Counted from the first letter of the stretch, positions 34,997 through 47,284 are shown. The stretch is DNA of 64,000 nucleotides from Tomocerus qinae (GCA_020055645.1 CM034546.1:84568001-84632000); one strand, 5' to 3'. Numbers and translations: made by a program. Notes: a model not told the origin generated them from the sequence alone.

Positions 34997-36720
34997 CTTG
35001 GAGGGCATTGCTAGATTGCTACCCTAATATCAATCTTAGCAATTTTTTATTTTTATTAAAACTGACTTGTCAGATCAGAGAAGGGACTTGTCCAAATAGT
35101 CAAAAATATGGGAAGAAGCGGATGAGACAAGTTTTTTGTAGTTAGTCACCCGTAGAATACGTGGGATATATTTATGGTACATAAATAAAAGTATACATTT
35201 TTACACCAAGTTGCGAATTTTTATTTATTTTTACATCATTCTTGGAACCGTGTATAGACCATTTATTGATTCGCCTTATTATAGCCGTCAACATTTAATT
35301 AAACGAAGATACTAAAGTACTAATACAACGTTGTGAAACGTAAAAGTCAAGGGGGGTTTAATGACATTCCAACTACATGATTATCATAATGTATCTATCA
35401 TGTACAATCCACTCTCGGCTTATGTTTTGTGAGAAACATGAAAATGTTGATTATGGAAGCATCACAAGTGTTTATTTGTCACTATATTATAATAGATATA
35501 ATATTATGTATAAGATAATATACATATATAAAAGATAAGATAAGAATATAAGATAAAGATATAATAGTATAGAAATAATATACAGGGAAGTATGCATGAG
35601 TACTCACTAAACAATGATGAGTGGGGGAAGGTGAAGAATATTTATTTAATCAACAACCAAGTGACTTAAATGAGATCTTTTCATCAACAACCCTCATTAT
35701 GTATGACACGTATTTATGCTCCGCCGGCAATTTTCACAGCGTCTCGATATCCGTCCCAGTCCACAACAGAAATACCCCAAAACAACCAACTATCGCCAAT
35801 CCATATGAATATCACTCACAAATTCATTTACTATGCACAGCCAGACAGGTTTATGATTTACTACATTCTGATTGAATTATGCAATCTTTGTGGCCATGTA
35901 CTGCTTTCTATCTCTTTTGTTGATAGTCAATTGCGTCTATCCAATCAGATGAGTTATTATAGAAATTCTATCACTATCCATTACATTTTGTTAGTATAAA
36001 TATAATAGTATCTCTGCTCTGCTGTGTACTTAGATGATTAGATTTAGATGAATGTCTTCTAACTTCATTCGGCTGGCTAAATACAATTCTGAACAACTTA
36101 TTATAATTTCGTAATAACAAAGTAATTATCTCAAGGTGTTCGATTTGCTATGATTTCTAGTTGTACCATTTAATTTACAATTATTGGATGTGAATCTATC
36201 GGCAGCTTATCATTACTATACTTATCAGTTAGATTTGAAAGTCAGAGAGACAGCCTACACTTATCCTACCTTATCTTCTGAAATATCTCAAATTACTTTC
36301 AGGCGATCTGTGAATATGCAAGTGCATGCTAGCAAATAACATTCTTCCCTTGATAATTTTTAATCAATAGTTATTTGCACGTAAATAAAATAATTGATGC
36401 ACCTAGCAATAAGGAAGGTGCATGAAAAAATGAGGTATATCAAGTATACTTACCTGATTACTAGGTAAGTAAACTTGAACATAATAACACTAAAATCGTA
36501 TCGTGACGTGGCTGTCGCAAGTGGGTGAGTGAATGAGTTATGATGAGCAGTTGGGGAAGTGCAATGCGATTGACGACAGAGCCGGGCATCTGAATTGAAC
36601 ATCAGCCAAGTCCCTGGCTTCCTCATCCAAGCACAAAACAATAATGATAAATTAGATATTTAGCCACTGACTCCGAGCTATAGCAGTGTAATAAGATTAG
36701 ATCTGGTTAATGACAGACAG
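34997..36720. other. No gene seen
   Basis: AT-rich intergenic DNA. A low-complexity ATATAAGATAAGATA tract lies at about 35500-35580. Short frames near 35621-35999 and 36450-36641 have no recognisable domain. Confidence 0.4.
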
Positions 36721-37284
36721 GTAAATGGTCAGCCCGATGGCTTCCGAAATGCCATTTCCTTCTCTCTACATGATGGGAATGGGAACAGGAACAAACAACT
36801 TGCAGGAAAAAAAATCATTTTTGACCCTGACAGTATAGTCATATGAAAAAGACCTCTTAAAAAGGAAAGCAAAATAACTTTTGAACCCTTGAGCGGATAT
36901 TGATGAAAAATGGTATGGAGACCCCTCATAAGTGTATCTCCTGATGCATTTAGAACAAGATGTAAATTCTCGGTTTTTCGATTTCAAAAGACCCGGCAAA
37001 GTTTCAAAAAGTGGGTGTTTTCGGATTTTTTCCAGAATGAAAAAGGTTTTTCAAAAATCTGTTCGGTTTAAATTAAAGAAATTATAAAACTACACTTTGG
37101 GGGCATATCAAGTATTTTACTTTCGTTTCGGTGACTCCTGCTTGGAGTCAAAGGTCATAACTTGGTATTAAGAAGAATTTCATGAGGTATCAAAATCGAA
37201 AGCTAACAAGGACCTCGATGTCGCTAAAGGCATTATTTGGCTAATAATAACATCTAAAAGAGTTTAAGGGTCATATAATGTAAT

Positions 37285-37765
37285 AATACTGCAACATTAA
37301 TGTATATGAACTTTCCCAAAATCGATAAATAATTTGGAAATAATATACCTATTTCTGCATACTAAAGGCTACCACCATGTGTCGTCTACTTCTAACATAT
37401 ATCTTTGGATGTTAACATAGCAATCTGGGTGGGTAGGAGCTATTGTGATTTTATAAAGAAGGATTATTGATCACTCATAATATAATTGTGCAGTTAACCC
37501 GTATTCCGAATCCAATTTAATACACGGGGCCGTGCCTGGCTATGTGTATATACTTAATGCATGGAAAAAAAATTATGACTTGATATTATATATTCAATTA
37601 TTCAAACACTTCCAGCCGACCCGGATTGCTGTGCTAACATTGAAATGACATCTAACGACATGTTAGATGACACATGGTAGCCTTTAATATGCAGAAATAA
37701 GCATAATTTTTCGGAATTACGTTGCAATTTTGTGAGTGTTCATATACATTAATGCAGGCATCGAA
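37285..37765. mobile_element. Hairpin MITE-like element
   Basis: TGCAACATTAATGTATATGA near 37291 is inverted at about 37745. The arms also share the block CTACCACCATGTGTC / ATGACACATGGTAG. It is non-coding. Confidence 0.68.
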
Positions 37766-37818
37766 AATCTCTTGCAATCTTGCAACGTGGTTGCTGTGGA
37801 AATCAGACCTTGCTCCTC

Positions 37819-37861
37819 CCACACTAAGCCCCGCCCCCTTCGGGGGCGGGGCTTAGTGTGG
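37819..37861. repeat. Perfect 20-bp GC-rich stem with 3-nt loop
   Basis: CCACACTAAGCCCCGCCCCC at 37819-37838, loop TTC, then the exact complement at 37842-37861. A second small palindrome, CATGCCCCC-GCA-GGGGGCATG, lies near 37938-37958. Both are striking in an AT-rich setting. Confidence 0.9.
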
Positions 37862-39180
37862 AAATTGGAATGTGGAGTGTGGAAATTGAAAATTTGAAAA
37901 CTGGAAATCGGAAAGTTGGTCTCGGGGAAAACGTTTCCATGCCCCCGCAGGGGGCATGAAAGTTGTTTTGTCCGTTAAATTTTTTTTTTAATTGAATGGA
38001 AATGGGTTTTTTGTATGAAACACATCAAAGATGAGTATGACGTATGAGTCGAGTAAAAATTTGGAGAAACTGGAACTTCGGGAAAAAATTACATATTTGG
38101 AGAAAATTGGAAATTAGGAGAACAATTAAAATTTGGAGAGAAACTGAAAAAATGCGACAAAACTGGAAATTTGGGAAAAGACCAGAGTTTGCGTTGTCAG
38201 GATGAAATTGGTATTGTCCACTGGATAAACCTATTTCGTCCACTAGACACAACCATTTTGTCCGGATGAAATTAATTTTATCCGGAAAAAATCATTTTTT
38301 CCAGTGGACAAAAACCATTTTATCCAATTTGTCCACACCTCCCTTTGGGAATACCGCAACCCTGGAAAACACTAGAAATTTGGGTGAAAAATGGAAATTT
38401 TGGGAAAAACTGGAAAATGAAAATATTCGACAAAAATGGGAATTTTAGGGAAACTGCAAATTTGGAGGAATATGATAATTTAGGAAAAACTAGAGAATTA
38501 AAAAAAACTGGAAATTTGATAGAAATTATAAATTAAGGAAAAAACTAGAAATTTGGGGTACAAATGGAAATTTGGCAAAAGACTAGAAATTTGGATGAGA
38601 ATGGAAATTTAGGGAAAAACTGGATATTTAGGGGGAAACTGAAAATATGGGACAAAACTTGAAATTTGGAAAAAAATGAAAATTTGGAGTAAAAATAAAA
38701 ATTTCTGAAAAACTGGAAATTCGGAGGAACCTTAAAATTTGGGAGAAACTGGAAAGCTTTAAAAAAACTGGAAATTTTAATGAAAATATAAATTTAGGAA
38801 AAAGCTGGAAATTTGGAAGAATACTGGCAATTTGGAAAAAAACTGGCAAAATTTGAAAAATAATTGGCAATTTAGAAAAAAACTGGCAATTTAAAAAAAA
38901 TGGAAATTTGGGAAAAAACTGGAAAAACTTGGTGAAAGTAGAAGTTTAGTATTACACCGGAAAATTGGGCAAAAATGGAATTTAGGGACACAGTGGCAGA
39001 TTGGAAAAAAAGTGGAAAATTTTGATGAAAATAAAAATTTAGAGAAAAACCTGGAAAATTGGGAAAAAAATGGAAAATTTCGGGAATACTAGAATTTTGG
39101 GAAGAAACTGGTAAATTTCGGGGAAACTGGAATTTTGGGAAAAAAGTGGAAAATTTCGGAAAAAATTGGAATAAAAAAAA
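37862..39180 (+). repeat. Degenerate 18-bp minisatellite, 1.3 kb
   Basis: Variants of GGAAATTTGGGAAAAACT repeat for about 1.3 kb, interrupted near 38190-38350. Strongly purine-biased on the plus strand. The apparent reading frames on both strands are compositional. Confidence 0.85.
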
Positions 39181-39458
39181 TTATGTTGCACTGGAAAGCT
39201 GGGCTAGCCCCAGCTTGTTACTGTGGAAATTTAAATTTTTTCGATGCCTGTTAATGTTGTAGTATATTAGCTTGACTCAAATACAACGCACCCTCGCAGA
39301 ATATCGGTTTCGCACATTATTGACGCATGCGTAGTTTAACGACGCAAATGTGCGATTGCATTTTTCTGAGTTGATATTGCAGGTATTTGGGCTGAGGTAA
39401 AATTGTTTTCTTCGTCTTTCTCTACAGAATTTCGAAACGAAGTTCTTAATTAATAACG

Positions 39459-40830
39459 ATGGCGAAACCTGTACTTAAGTCACAGTTAATTAACTCTATT
39501 GTTAAAGACACTTTAACCGCTATAAAAAACAACGACAATTCAGAAGAAAGTGACGAAATTTTTGACAATGCGTTTGATGAAATTGAAGCCATTTATATGC
39601 ATCGGTATTTGACACCCCGAACAAAAGTAAGCCAAAACTAATGACAAGGTCTATTTAATATTTTATATCCACTAACTTGTTACCTTGTATTTTTATTTCT
39701 GGTTTTACTTGTTCTGTTCTGATTCAATTTCAGGTTTTGAAGTCGTCTGAATGGTGGGCAAAAATTCTTCCTAACTGTAACGACAAATATTTTAAACAAG
39801 AAATGCGAGTCACCAGAATTGATTTTGACAAGATACTTCATTTAATTGAAGAAGACAAAATCTTTTCACCTCGCCAATTACCTGTTAGCCACCAACTTGC
39901 AGTAGCACTAGCCCGATTTGGAGAAAGTGGAAATGGGAGTTCATGGTTAAAAAAAGCAGCAAAATTTTCACTGGGCGAAGGAACCGTGGGGGACTGTACC
40001 AATCGTATTATAAAAGTTTGTTTATAGTTTATGCAAAGCTATATTAATTTATGGTTATGATTATTGACTTATTTGTATGTAATCCCGATTAGGCTCTGAT
40101 AAACATCAAGAATGTTTATGTACAATGGCCGGATATTGACGAACGAGAAAACATTTGTGCCGACATGGAATCTAAGCTACCTAACTGTATCGGTTATCTT
40201 GATGGTACGCACATTAATTTAGAACACGCCCCAATGGACGACCCAGAATCTTATTTTTCACGGAAGCAGCGCTATTCTATTCAGCTCCAAGGAGTAGTAG
40301 ATAACCAAAAAAGATTTATTGATGTTGTCGTCGGTTATCCTGGGAGTGTCCACGATGCCTGAGTATACGCAAATTCAGCCATTGGTATTAATCCAACACA
40401 ATTTCTGTCTAATGAACAATGGATAGCTGCAGATTCAGCTTACTCCTTATCTCCTTACATAATCACTCCGTTTCGCAAAAATTGCAATACAATTTCAGAT
40501 TATGAAAAAAAAATATTTCAAAAGTATTTCTCGCGTTATCGAGTATTAGTAGAAAATTCTTTTGGTATTTTGAAAGCCATTTTTCAAAGCTTGCGCGAAT
40601 TACGGATAAGAATTAATAAAAATAAGGGTCACTTAAAAGCATGTGAATGGGTATACGCCTGTATTGTGATTTACAATATCATCATGCCTAATGATGAAGA
40701 ATACTTTTTAGAAAATGTAGATGATACGGAAGACAACGAAGAATATGCAGTTGAAAACACAAATAATGAAAACGCTGAAATAAAAAGAAAAAACTTGCTG
40801 GAATGGATCATCAGAAACAAATTAGAATGA
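39459..40830 (+). pseudogene. Harbinger DDE transposase, three exons, one nonsense codon
   Basis: Exons 39459-39626, 39734-40015 and 40093-40830 join in phase 0, 395 residues if read through. The DDE_Tnp_4-type core shows IGYLDGTHI (first Asp), VVVGYPGSVHDA (conserved block), IAADSAYSL (second Asp) and RVLVENSFGILKAIF (Glu). The frame is broken once, by TGA at 40360-40362 directly after SVHDA, where the family normally has Arg (HDARV/S). CGA to TGA is a single CpG-type transition. The exon 2 region includes a helix-turn-helix (VALARFGESGNGSSW). The N-terminal exon is acidic. Otherwise intact, so inactivation looks recent. Confidence 0.83.
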
Positions 40831-40895
40831 ATCTGTATTTTCTCCAAATGGTCAAATAAATGAGTACAACTAATCAGATTCAATCTAATATTCAC

Positions 40896-41872
40896 TTATT
40901 TGTCCTTCATTCTCTTGCTTTCTAACTCTATTTTCTTTTCTTCGATTTCCAACTGTTTCCGCTTCAATTCCATTTCATCGTTCCATTTTTGTCTTTCGAA
41001 CTCCAATTTCATAATTTCGAATTCTATTTTTTTGTTGTCTAAAGCATTTTTTTCCATACGACAGGCTGCTAAAGCTGCAATGCCACTGTTTTCTCTTCTT
41101 TTAGAGCTGGAAATCAATGCCTTCTTTTTCTCAGGTTCCTCAAGTTCTTGTTTTTCGTTTGCATTGTCCTGAAAAACACATACATGGCTATTTAACATGC
41201 TCTAAATCTTTTCAAAAGCTATAAATGTCAAAATGTCTATATATTTAGATAAAATTACCCTTTTTTCTTCTTCGGTATCTGGAGTTGGCAAATCATTTAC
41301 TGTAGCTGACTGGAGAACCACAGGAGGAAAAATATTCAGTCTAGTTCCGTAAATCTCATCGAGATCTTCGAAAAAGGGACAGCGTTTATTTCGAGCATCT
41401 AATAAAAAATTTGGCTTAATAAAATATTTCAAAAAATTAAAAGCTATATTTTTAAATCCATAATTACTTTCGAACGATTCTTTTCCTTCTTCATCTAAAA
41501 CACCTTGACCGGTCTTTTCTCTCCACTGAATAGTTGTGATATAAGACTTTTTCAGGTGCCGAACTTTGTTTTTTAATTGCGACACGGTACAATCCGGAAA
41601 TTTTGCCACTTTGAGAAAGCCAGCATAAAAAGTGTCGGCAGTTGGTTTCTGAAAAATATTTTTAGTCGTTAATCAGACATCAGCGCAAAGTATGAAATAA
41701 TAACTAGTACTAACCAATTTTTAATTTGTATATTTAACTATCTTACTTCAATAGCCTTTCCCGACTTAGTTTCCTTCAGAAGGACAAGAATTGTCTCTAC
41801 TTCCAAACTTGTCCATCTCCGTTGTTGTTTACCGTCCCCCGTCGTTAATTCCGTTGTCGTTCTTGTGTCCAT
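40896..41872 (-). CDS. Harbinger accessory Myb/SANT-like protein, intact
   Basis: Exons 41872-41747, 41648-41259 and 41168-40896 join in phase 0, 262 residues. QRRWTSLEVETILVLL through SQLKNKVRHLKKSY (about residues 18-80) is the trihelix Myb/SANT-like DNA-binding region, with Trp at the start of helix 1. The C-terminal exon is a charged coiled coil (KIEFEIMKLEFERQKWNDEM). In Harbinger elements this protein partners with the transposase, helps its nuclear import and binds the termini. It converges on the transposase gene with a 65-bp gap between stop codons. A stop-free frame argues for recent function. Confidence 0.82.
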
Positions 41873-42775
41873 CGTCGTTAATCACTTTAATGACTTATGA
41901 TTATTAATCGAAATAAATAAAGCAACTGTATAAAATGCCCAAACGGCTATGGTGTTGACTTAAATGCTCAAATTTTGGTTGTTATGAAAGTAGGAAAAAA
42001 ATTATAGTCGTCAACTACAATAGAATGTGCAAAAGTATACATGCCTTTTTGGTGAGCACTCTCGCACTCCTTTTGCAGATGCTTAGACCAATTAAAACAG
42101 GTTATGCGGTTCAAAATATTTACCGCCTTCGCAATTGCTCGCAAATGTGCAAATCCGCGAGGGTGCGAAACTGCGAGCTAGTATCTGAGTGGTGCTATTG
42201 TCTGTTGCCCTTAAACTCTTTTGGAGGTCATTATTATAACCAAAATAATTCCTTTAGCGGCATCGAGGTCCTTGTTTGCTTGATACTTGGTATGGTATCA
42301 ATTTTTGACCTTTGACACCAAGCAGTGGTCATCGAAAGTAAAATACTTGATATGCCCCCAAAGTGTAGTTTTATAATCTCTCTAATTTGCGAACAGATTT
42401 TTGCAACAACTTTTTCATTCTAGAAAAAATGTGAAAAAACCCACTTTTTGAAACTTTGCCGGGGGTTTTGCAATCGAAAAACCGAGAATTTACAGCTTAT
42501 TCAAAATACGTCCGGAGATATACTTATGAGGGGTCTCCATACCATTTTTCATCAAAGTCCGTCCAGAGGTTCAAAAGATTTTTGCTTTCCTTTTTAAGAG
42601 GTCTTAGTCATATAACTACTGACAGGAATAAAAATAATTTTTTTCCTGAAAGTTGTTTGTTCCTATTGCCATTCCTCACATGTAGAGAGAAGGAAATGGC
42701 ATTTTGGAATCCATCGGGTGAACCATTTACTTATATCAAATAAAATCTGTCTAATACTATTTAGTACCCTGTAGC

Positions 42776-42808
42776 CATACTACTACTACTACTACTTACT
42801 ACTACTAT
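42776..42808 (+). repeat. TAC/ACT trinucleotide microsatellite
   Basis: About ten ACT/TAC units with one interruption. Confidence 0.8.
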
Positions 42809-43238
42809 ACATCTAATTAACCTGTCTTATTTTATGTTTGTTTTGTATACCATTTCATTATTGGTACAAAAAAATATTGGAAGGGTTACCTTCACATTTT
42901 TTACGTACATGGCTATTATATCTACGTAGTTGTCTTCGTGTCTGTCTAGGACTATGAAATTGCCATGCATAACTGATGAACTTGTTTACAATTCGTAGCA
43001 AAGCAAAAACGAGTTGCTTCTGTTAGACCTGCCCAGCGATATTATAATGACAAATGGTGAGCCTAAACAGTCTGATGCTGTGTAATTAATTAACACTACC
43101 GTGCATCTAAATGGCTAAAATTGCGAATAAATACATACTATTACATATTAAATATCATCGTATGCCTACCTACTTAATTACAAGTCGAGGAGTAGAGTCT
43201 GCACACCAAAATGAGCGATAGAAAATAAGGCTGACTGA
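42809..43238. other. 3' flank of the metalloproteinase gene, no other gene seen
   Basis: AT-rich sequence downstream (in gene sense) of the MMP stop codon. It probably contains its 3' UTR. No repeats recognised. Confidence 0.4.
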
Positions 43239-44923
43239 TTAAATGTACACATTGGACTTCTTCCTCCTCATGTGACGCACTTTCCGAAAGTCTAGTTTAA
43301 TGTCCGAGCACCCAAACCACCAATCGTGGGCTGATCTTGGATACGCTGCAGCCTGGGAAAAATATACATTCAAAACATGCTGCAATAAACATGTCCATTC
43401 TGGCGTATTAATGTGGAGCATAATGGCAAAACAAGCACAACCTAATCTACTTCAATTCCTACATGGTGCCATGCAAATAGAGACTAACCTCGAGATCCGA
43501 GTCTGGATCATGGAACTGCCAATACTCGCCCTGTTTGAAGAAGTAAGTTCGGCCGTTGGGAGCCCGAAAAGCATCTTCTACTCTGGAGTCTGGAATACCA
43601 GGCCAATTCGTACTGATTTTCTTTGGGTAGACGCTACTATCCACCGAATTTTTCTCAAAGTTGAACCTCCAGTACCGATTTTTCTTGAAAAAGTAGACCA
43701 AGTTGTTCCACGACCACACAAAACTGGCATCTAAGTGATTCGGCAACCTAATGTCCGTAAATACATTAAAGTTCAGTACGAAGTCCAAATTTTAGCAATG
43801 CGGAGACTGAGGAGATTAGAATATTTCATTTATTCTTCATGATCCGCCTTATCTTTCTTCATCATTTCTCTTTTTCTAAATTATGATAACTGAATCTACG
43901 ACGAAGATATTCTTACCCTGGAAAATTGCTTGATATCTTTTTCGGATAGCCAATGTCCATATTTGTTCCTGTGGATCGCCAATACTGTTTACCCTATAAC
44001 AAACATGATACACATACTACGTGTAAATATCAAGTGCTGACAGGGAAGATTGTGTACATGTCTTTGTAAATGTAGATCAGAGTAAAGTGGTGGACTCACC
44101 TTAAAAAAGTAGGTCTTTCCTGTTAAGAGAGTAAGGACTGTGTCCAGCGGCCCTCGGATACCTTTGAAAGTCTCGTTAATTATTTTAGGGTAGTGGTCGC
44201 TGATTTTTTGTCCTATTTTGTCCAGTCGGAAATAGTAGACCCCTTTGAAAATGTAGATGTGTCCATCTGCCAATGTGGATATAGCATCGATAGACGAGTC
44301 TGTGCAAAGATCGGTGGAATTGGAGATCATATCTTGGATGCCTTCCATCTTAATCGAATGTCTCAAATGGCCTTTCATCTCCGACTCGGCGAATTTCGGT
44401 CCATACAATCTTTGAATGGCGCTGATGTCTTCCTTGTGAAGTTTAAGTTGGTCTTTAAATCCCTGGTACATTAAATACATAACAGCATTCTTTTCCAACG
44501 AGTGGGATAGTCCGAGAGAATGCCCTTAAATTCCAATTAATCTCATTTTAGAAATCTAGAAATTTGGTATGGGATCATGCTGCACTAGCACTGCCTACAG
44601 CCTTTGCACTCGAAAGAAAGGGTGCTGCATCTTACCGATTTCGTGGACAGCAACAGTACGGAGGTTGTGGCCCCTGCGGGTGTCGGCGGTCCATTTCTCG
44701 TCATCATCTAGATGAATATCTCCTCTTTGGGGGTAGAAAGCATGAGCGAGAGTATTGCTATCCACACAAGATTCTATTTAATCGCAGTGACGGAAATCAA
44801 CGTCATACATCTTATGGACATAGTTAAGGATAATTATAAGTCAGACAGAAGGACCAACCTGGGCCCGTCGAAGGATTCTTCGTCACCGTGGTCTCCTTTC
44901 AAGAAAGCTAATTCAATATCTGG
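43239..44923 (-). CDS. Matrix metalloproteinase, last six exons (catalytic domain end and hemopexin domain)
   Basis: Exons 44923-44859, 44757-44636, 44524-44100, 43993-43917, 43747-43489 and 43352-43239 join in phase, 1062 nt, 353 residues plus stop. Order: end of the calcium-binding part of the catalytic domain (GDHGDEESFDGP, AHAFYPQRGDIHLDDDE). Then the zinc site HEIGHSLGLSH, complete only after splicing of exons 2 and 3, and the Met-turn AVMYLMYQG. Next come DISAIQRLYG closing the domain, a hinge, and four hemopexin blades from CTDSSIDAI to a C-terminal HDWWFGC whose cysteines should form the closing disulfide. The protein is a secreted or membrane-bound endopeptidase of extracellular matrix; the tail RRKKSNVYI shows no GPI or transmembrane signal. 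Signal peptide and cysteine-switch exons are upstream, beyond repeats or outside the window. All catalytic residues are present, so it should be functional. Confidence 0.92.
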
Positions 44924-45129
44924 CTAAATAAATTGCACATTTTATATTATATAAACACTATTCACAAAATATTATCCTTAAAATTATTGATACGCATAAT
45001 ATGGTCCATAAATGAGATAGGACACCGAGATAGTATACAATTTTTATTCATAAATCGGTAGATCCCTGAATGCTTAATTTTAGAGGGAGGTCAAATTATT
45101 TATTTGGGCAGTAAAAATAATTAATGGCT

Positions 45130-46060
45130 TTATTGAGACGATATGGCCTTTGGCCTTTACATCTTTTTACAACAAATTATTTAAATGTGTTAGTTTTTGC
45201 GAAAGTCGCGGAGATTAATCCGTGTCATATTTATGATAGATAGAGTTATATACTACTTCTTCTTATCTATTTTCATTTGAAACAGGATTCTAGTCATAGC
45301 CCAAGGCATATTCAAGTCAAGGTAATTTTGTTTTAAAATGTGTGTTTTTCTTTGAGAATATGTTTTGAGCTTGTTACTACTTTTCATGCAGCTAATATCC
45401 AAGAGCATCAATTTTTCTTTAATTTTTGATTGACATTCAATTATTTTGGGATTTAAGGTTCTATTACTGTAACTACAGTTTTGATTCACGTTTATAACTC
45501 CATCTAGATTACAGTTTTTAAACAGATTGGACAATTGATTAAACCATGTTTGTCCTTTCATCGACTGTAGCTCCACAAATGCTTGGTATACAATACTATC
45601 TCGTGGTTTCTTTAAAATTCTATGCCAAAATTTAATTACCCTCCTAATTAAAAACGTTTGTATTGGACGAATCAGTGTCTCTATTCTAAATAGCCATCAA
45701 GGTGTCCATTTCGAAACACAGAATAGCCTGCGCAAAAAATTCATTGGAAATACCTCTAATTTTTCAAAACAAGATAATCCCCAAATTGGAACGCTGTATG
45801 TTAAGACCGACCTCACCAACGATTCAAATAGATGTATGTGGTTTTTTAGTTTACGAAGTCTAGACGTATAAAATAGATTAAATAGTGAAGACTCATTGAT
45901 GAAGACTGATTTTGCTTTATTGATAAAGTATTCTGCCGCGGCGTCAATTTTATAAACTGCTTTAAAAGGCACCCCAAGATAAAAGTACTGTTCAACAATT
46001 TCGATTTTATTATTTTCCCAGTAGATTTTAGGAAGAGAGGTTAAAGGTTTTAGTTTTTTT
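45130..46060 (-). pseudogene. Non-LTR ORF2 C-terminal fragment
   Basis: Two broken minus-strand frames (45972-45697 and 45576-45253) carry SVLTYSVPIWGLSCFEKLEV and LRRLFCVSKWTP. This matches the post-RT region of the element at 32060-33995 (NSTVLYGSQIWGLTHIENLE). It is frameshifted and 5' truncated, and lies in what is probably an intron of the MMP gene. Confidence 0.68.
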
Positions 46061-46572
46061 CAGTAAAAATAATTAAAACTATGTTTTTGGCAGTTTTTAT
46101 ATAGCTTAAAAGCAGTAAAAAACAAATACGATAGGCAGTAGAACCAACGAACCAATATTAAGGCTTTCCATGCATGGACTTGTTGACTTCTTATCCAGGT
46201 GTCGCATTTAAAATTCAAAAGTGCCGATTCAGGATTTGAACTTCCTCAAGAAGTTCGTTAATTTCTCACATAGGCGCATGGGGTCAAATGAGTTTGGAGT
46301 CTTTCCAAACCTTTCCAACTGCTACGGAGCTACACCGCTCCGGCGTCGCGTAACCCCTTCACGGCCACTACACCTTTTAGTATATTTTAATTTTACCAGA
46401 CCACTTTAATCTCAGTGCAATCAGGTGTAACTGGATGCTTCACGATTCCAAACATGCAGGTTTCATTAATATAAGGGTTGAATTTTGGAAGAAATAGAGC
46501 TGGATGTAAGAGTAGTTTCTCGAACAATGAAGAATTTCAAATTCGATGAAAGTCGACCGGAAATGCTATCAT
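46061..46572. other. No gene seen
   Basis: A short frame near 46221-46409 has no recognisable domain. No repeats noted. Confidence 0.4.
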
Positions 46573-46910
46573 GGGAATATCCAAGAAGCATAAACTGTAA
46601 TCATACCGCTGTATAAGGAGAGTCCAGTAGCGAATTTTGCTGAATAGATTTCTGAACATTTATAAGGGATTTTTTCTGAGAAAAGTCCCTTACCTCTAAC
46701 TTTGCTGTAATGCTTCAACACTGATTATCGCACTACAGTATCAAAGTAATCGTTCTGCATTTATTCCATTTCCAACAACATAGCAACCACTCAAAGTTGA
46801 TATTTGGGGATAAAATTAGGGAAAAATGTCCCTTATAAACTTTCAAAATCCCTTACGGGAAATTCTGTGTTGGACCCTCCTTTTACAGTTTATGCTTCTT
46901 GGGAATATCC
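46573..46910. mobile_element. Foldback element, 338 bp
   Basis: GGGAATATCCAAGAAGCATA at 46573 is inverted at the right end (TATGCTTCTTGGGAATATCC ending at 46910). Inner arms share the pair ATAAGGGATTTTTTCTGAG / GGGAAAAATGTCCCTTAT. It is non-coding. Confidence 0.75.
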
Positions 46911-47284
46911 GAGCGGTATCCGGAGATTTCGTCAATAAAATTTCGACAATTGACAATGGTGATTCCGACAATAGGTATTAGGATATGCATTTTAGTTTTC
47001 TGAATAGACCTTGAGAACATTAAGATTGAAAGATAACAACACAATGAAAGCTCTCGCTCGACTCGGCTCACCGAGGTATATGCGTACCTAGTGAAGGAGT
47101 GCACACTGTGTCTAATCAAGTGAACTAGCGGACATAATGGCGCAATGTATTGAGTTATGACTAAGGACTAGGAGATGGTTAAAGAGCATGAATTAAACAT
47201 TGTAAAGTAGCACACAAATAAATAAAACACAAAACACTCAAAAATTAAACAATTAAAATTTCTTTTTAAATCAGCAGTCTTAAA

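Larger units (their letters stand above)
39290..42190. mobile_element. PIF/Harbinger transposon with both genes
   Basis: The two divergent-type gene products of Harbinger elements are present and convergent: the DDE transposase (39459-40830, +) and the Myb/SANT-like protein (41872-40896, -). GCACCCTCGC near 39279-39300 and GCGAGGGTGC near 42158-42170 are candidate terminal inverted repeats. The exact ends and the 3-bp target duplication were not resolved. Confidence 0.75.
36721..42730. mobile_element. 6-kb element with ~530-bp inverted arms
   Basis: 36721-37270 and 42205-42730 are diverged inverted copies. They share GTAAATGGTC/GACCATTTAC-like ends, GGTATGGAGACCCCTCATAA and AAAACTACACTTTGGGGGCA. 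Reading frames in both arms mirror each other. Inside are a hairpin (37285-37765), a GC-rich stem (37819-37861), an 18-bp minisatellite (37862-39180) and a Harbinger element (about 39290-42190). Confidence 0.72.

Noticed and set aside
38025-39262. Several Phe-rich or Lys/Gly-rich frames
   Set aside because: Products of the purine-rich 18-bp minisatellite.
36729-42743. Frames MRGLHTIFHQYPL and MPGVLQSKNRE at the two ends
   Set aside because: They lie in the two inverted arms and mirror each other; no domain.
43300-43734. Plus-strand 144-residue frame
   Set aside because: Antisense to the hemopexin exons of the MMP gene, whose splice sites and motifs are far better supported.
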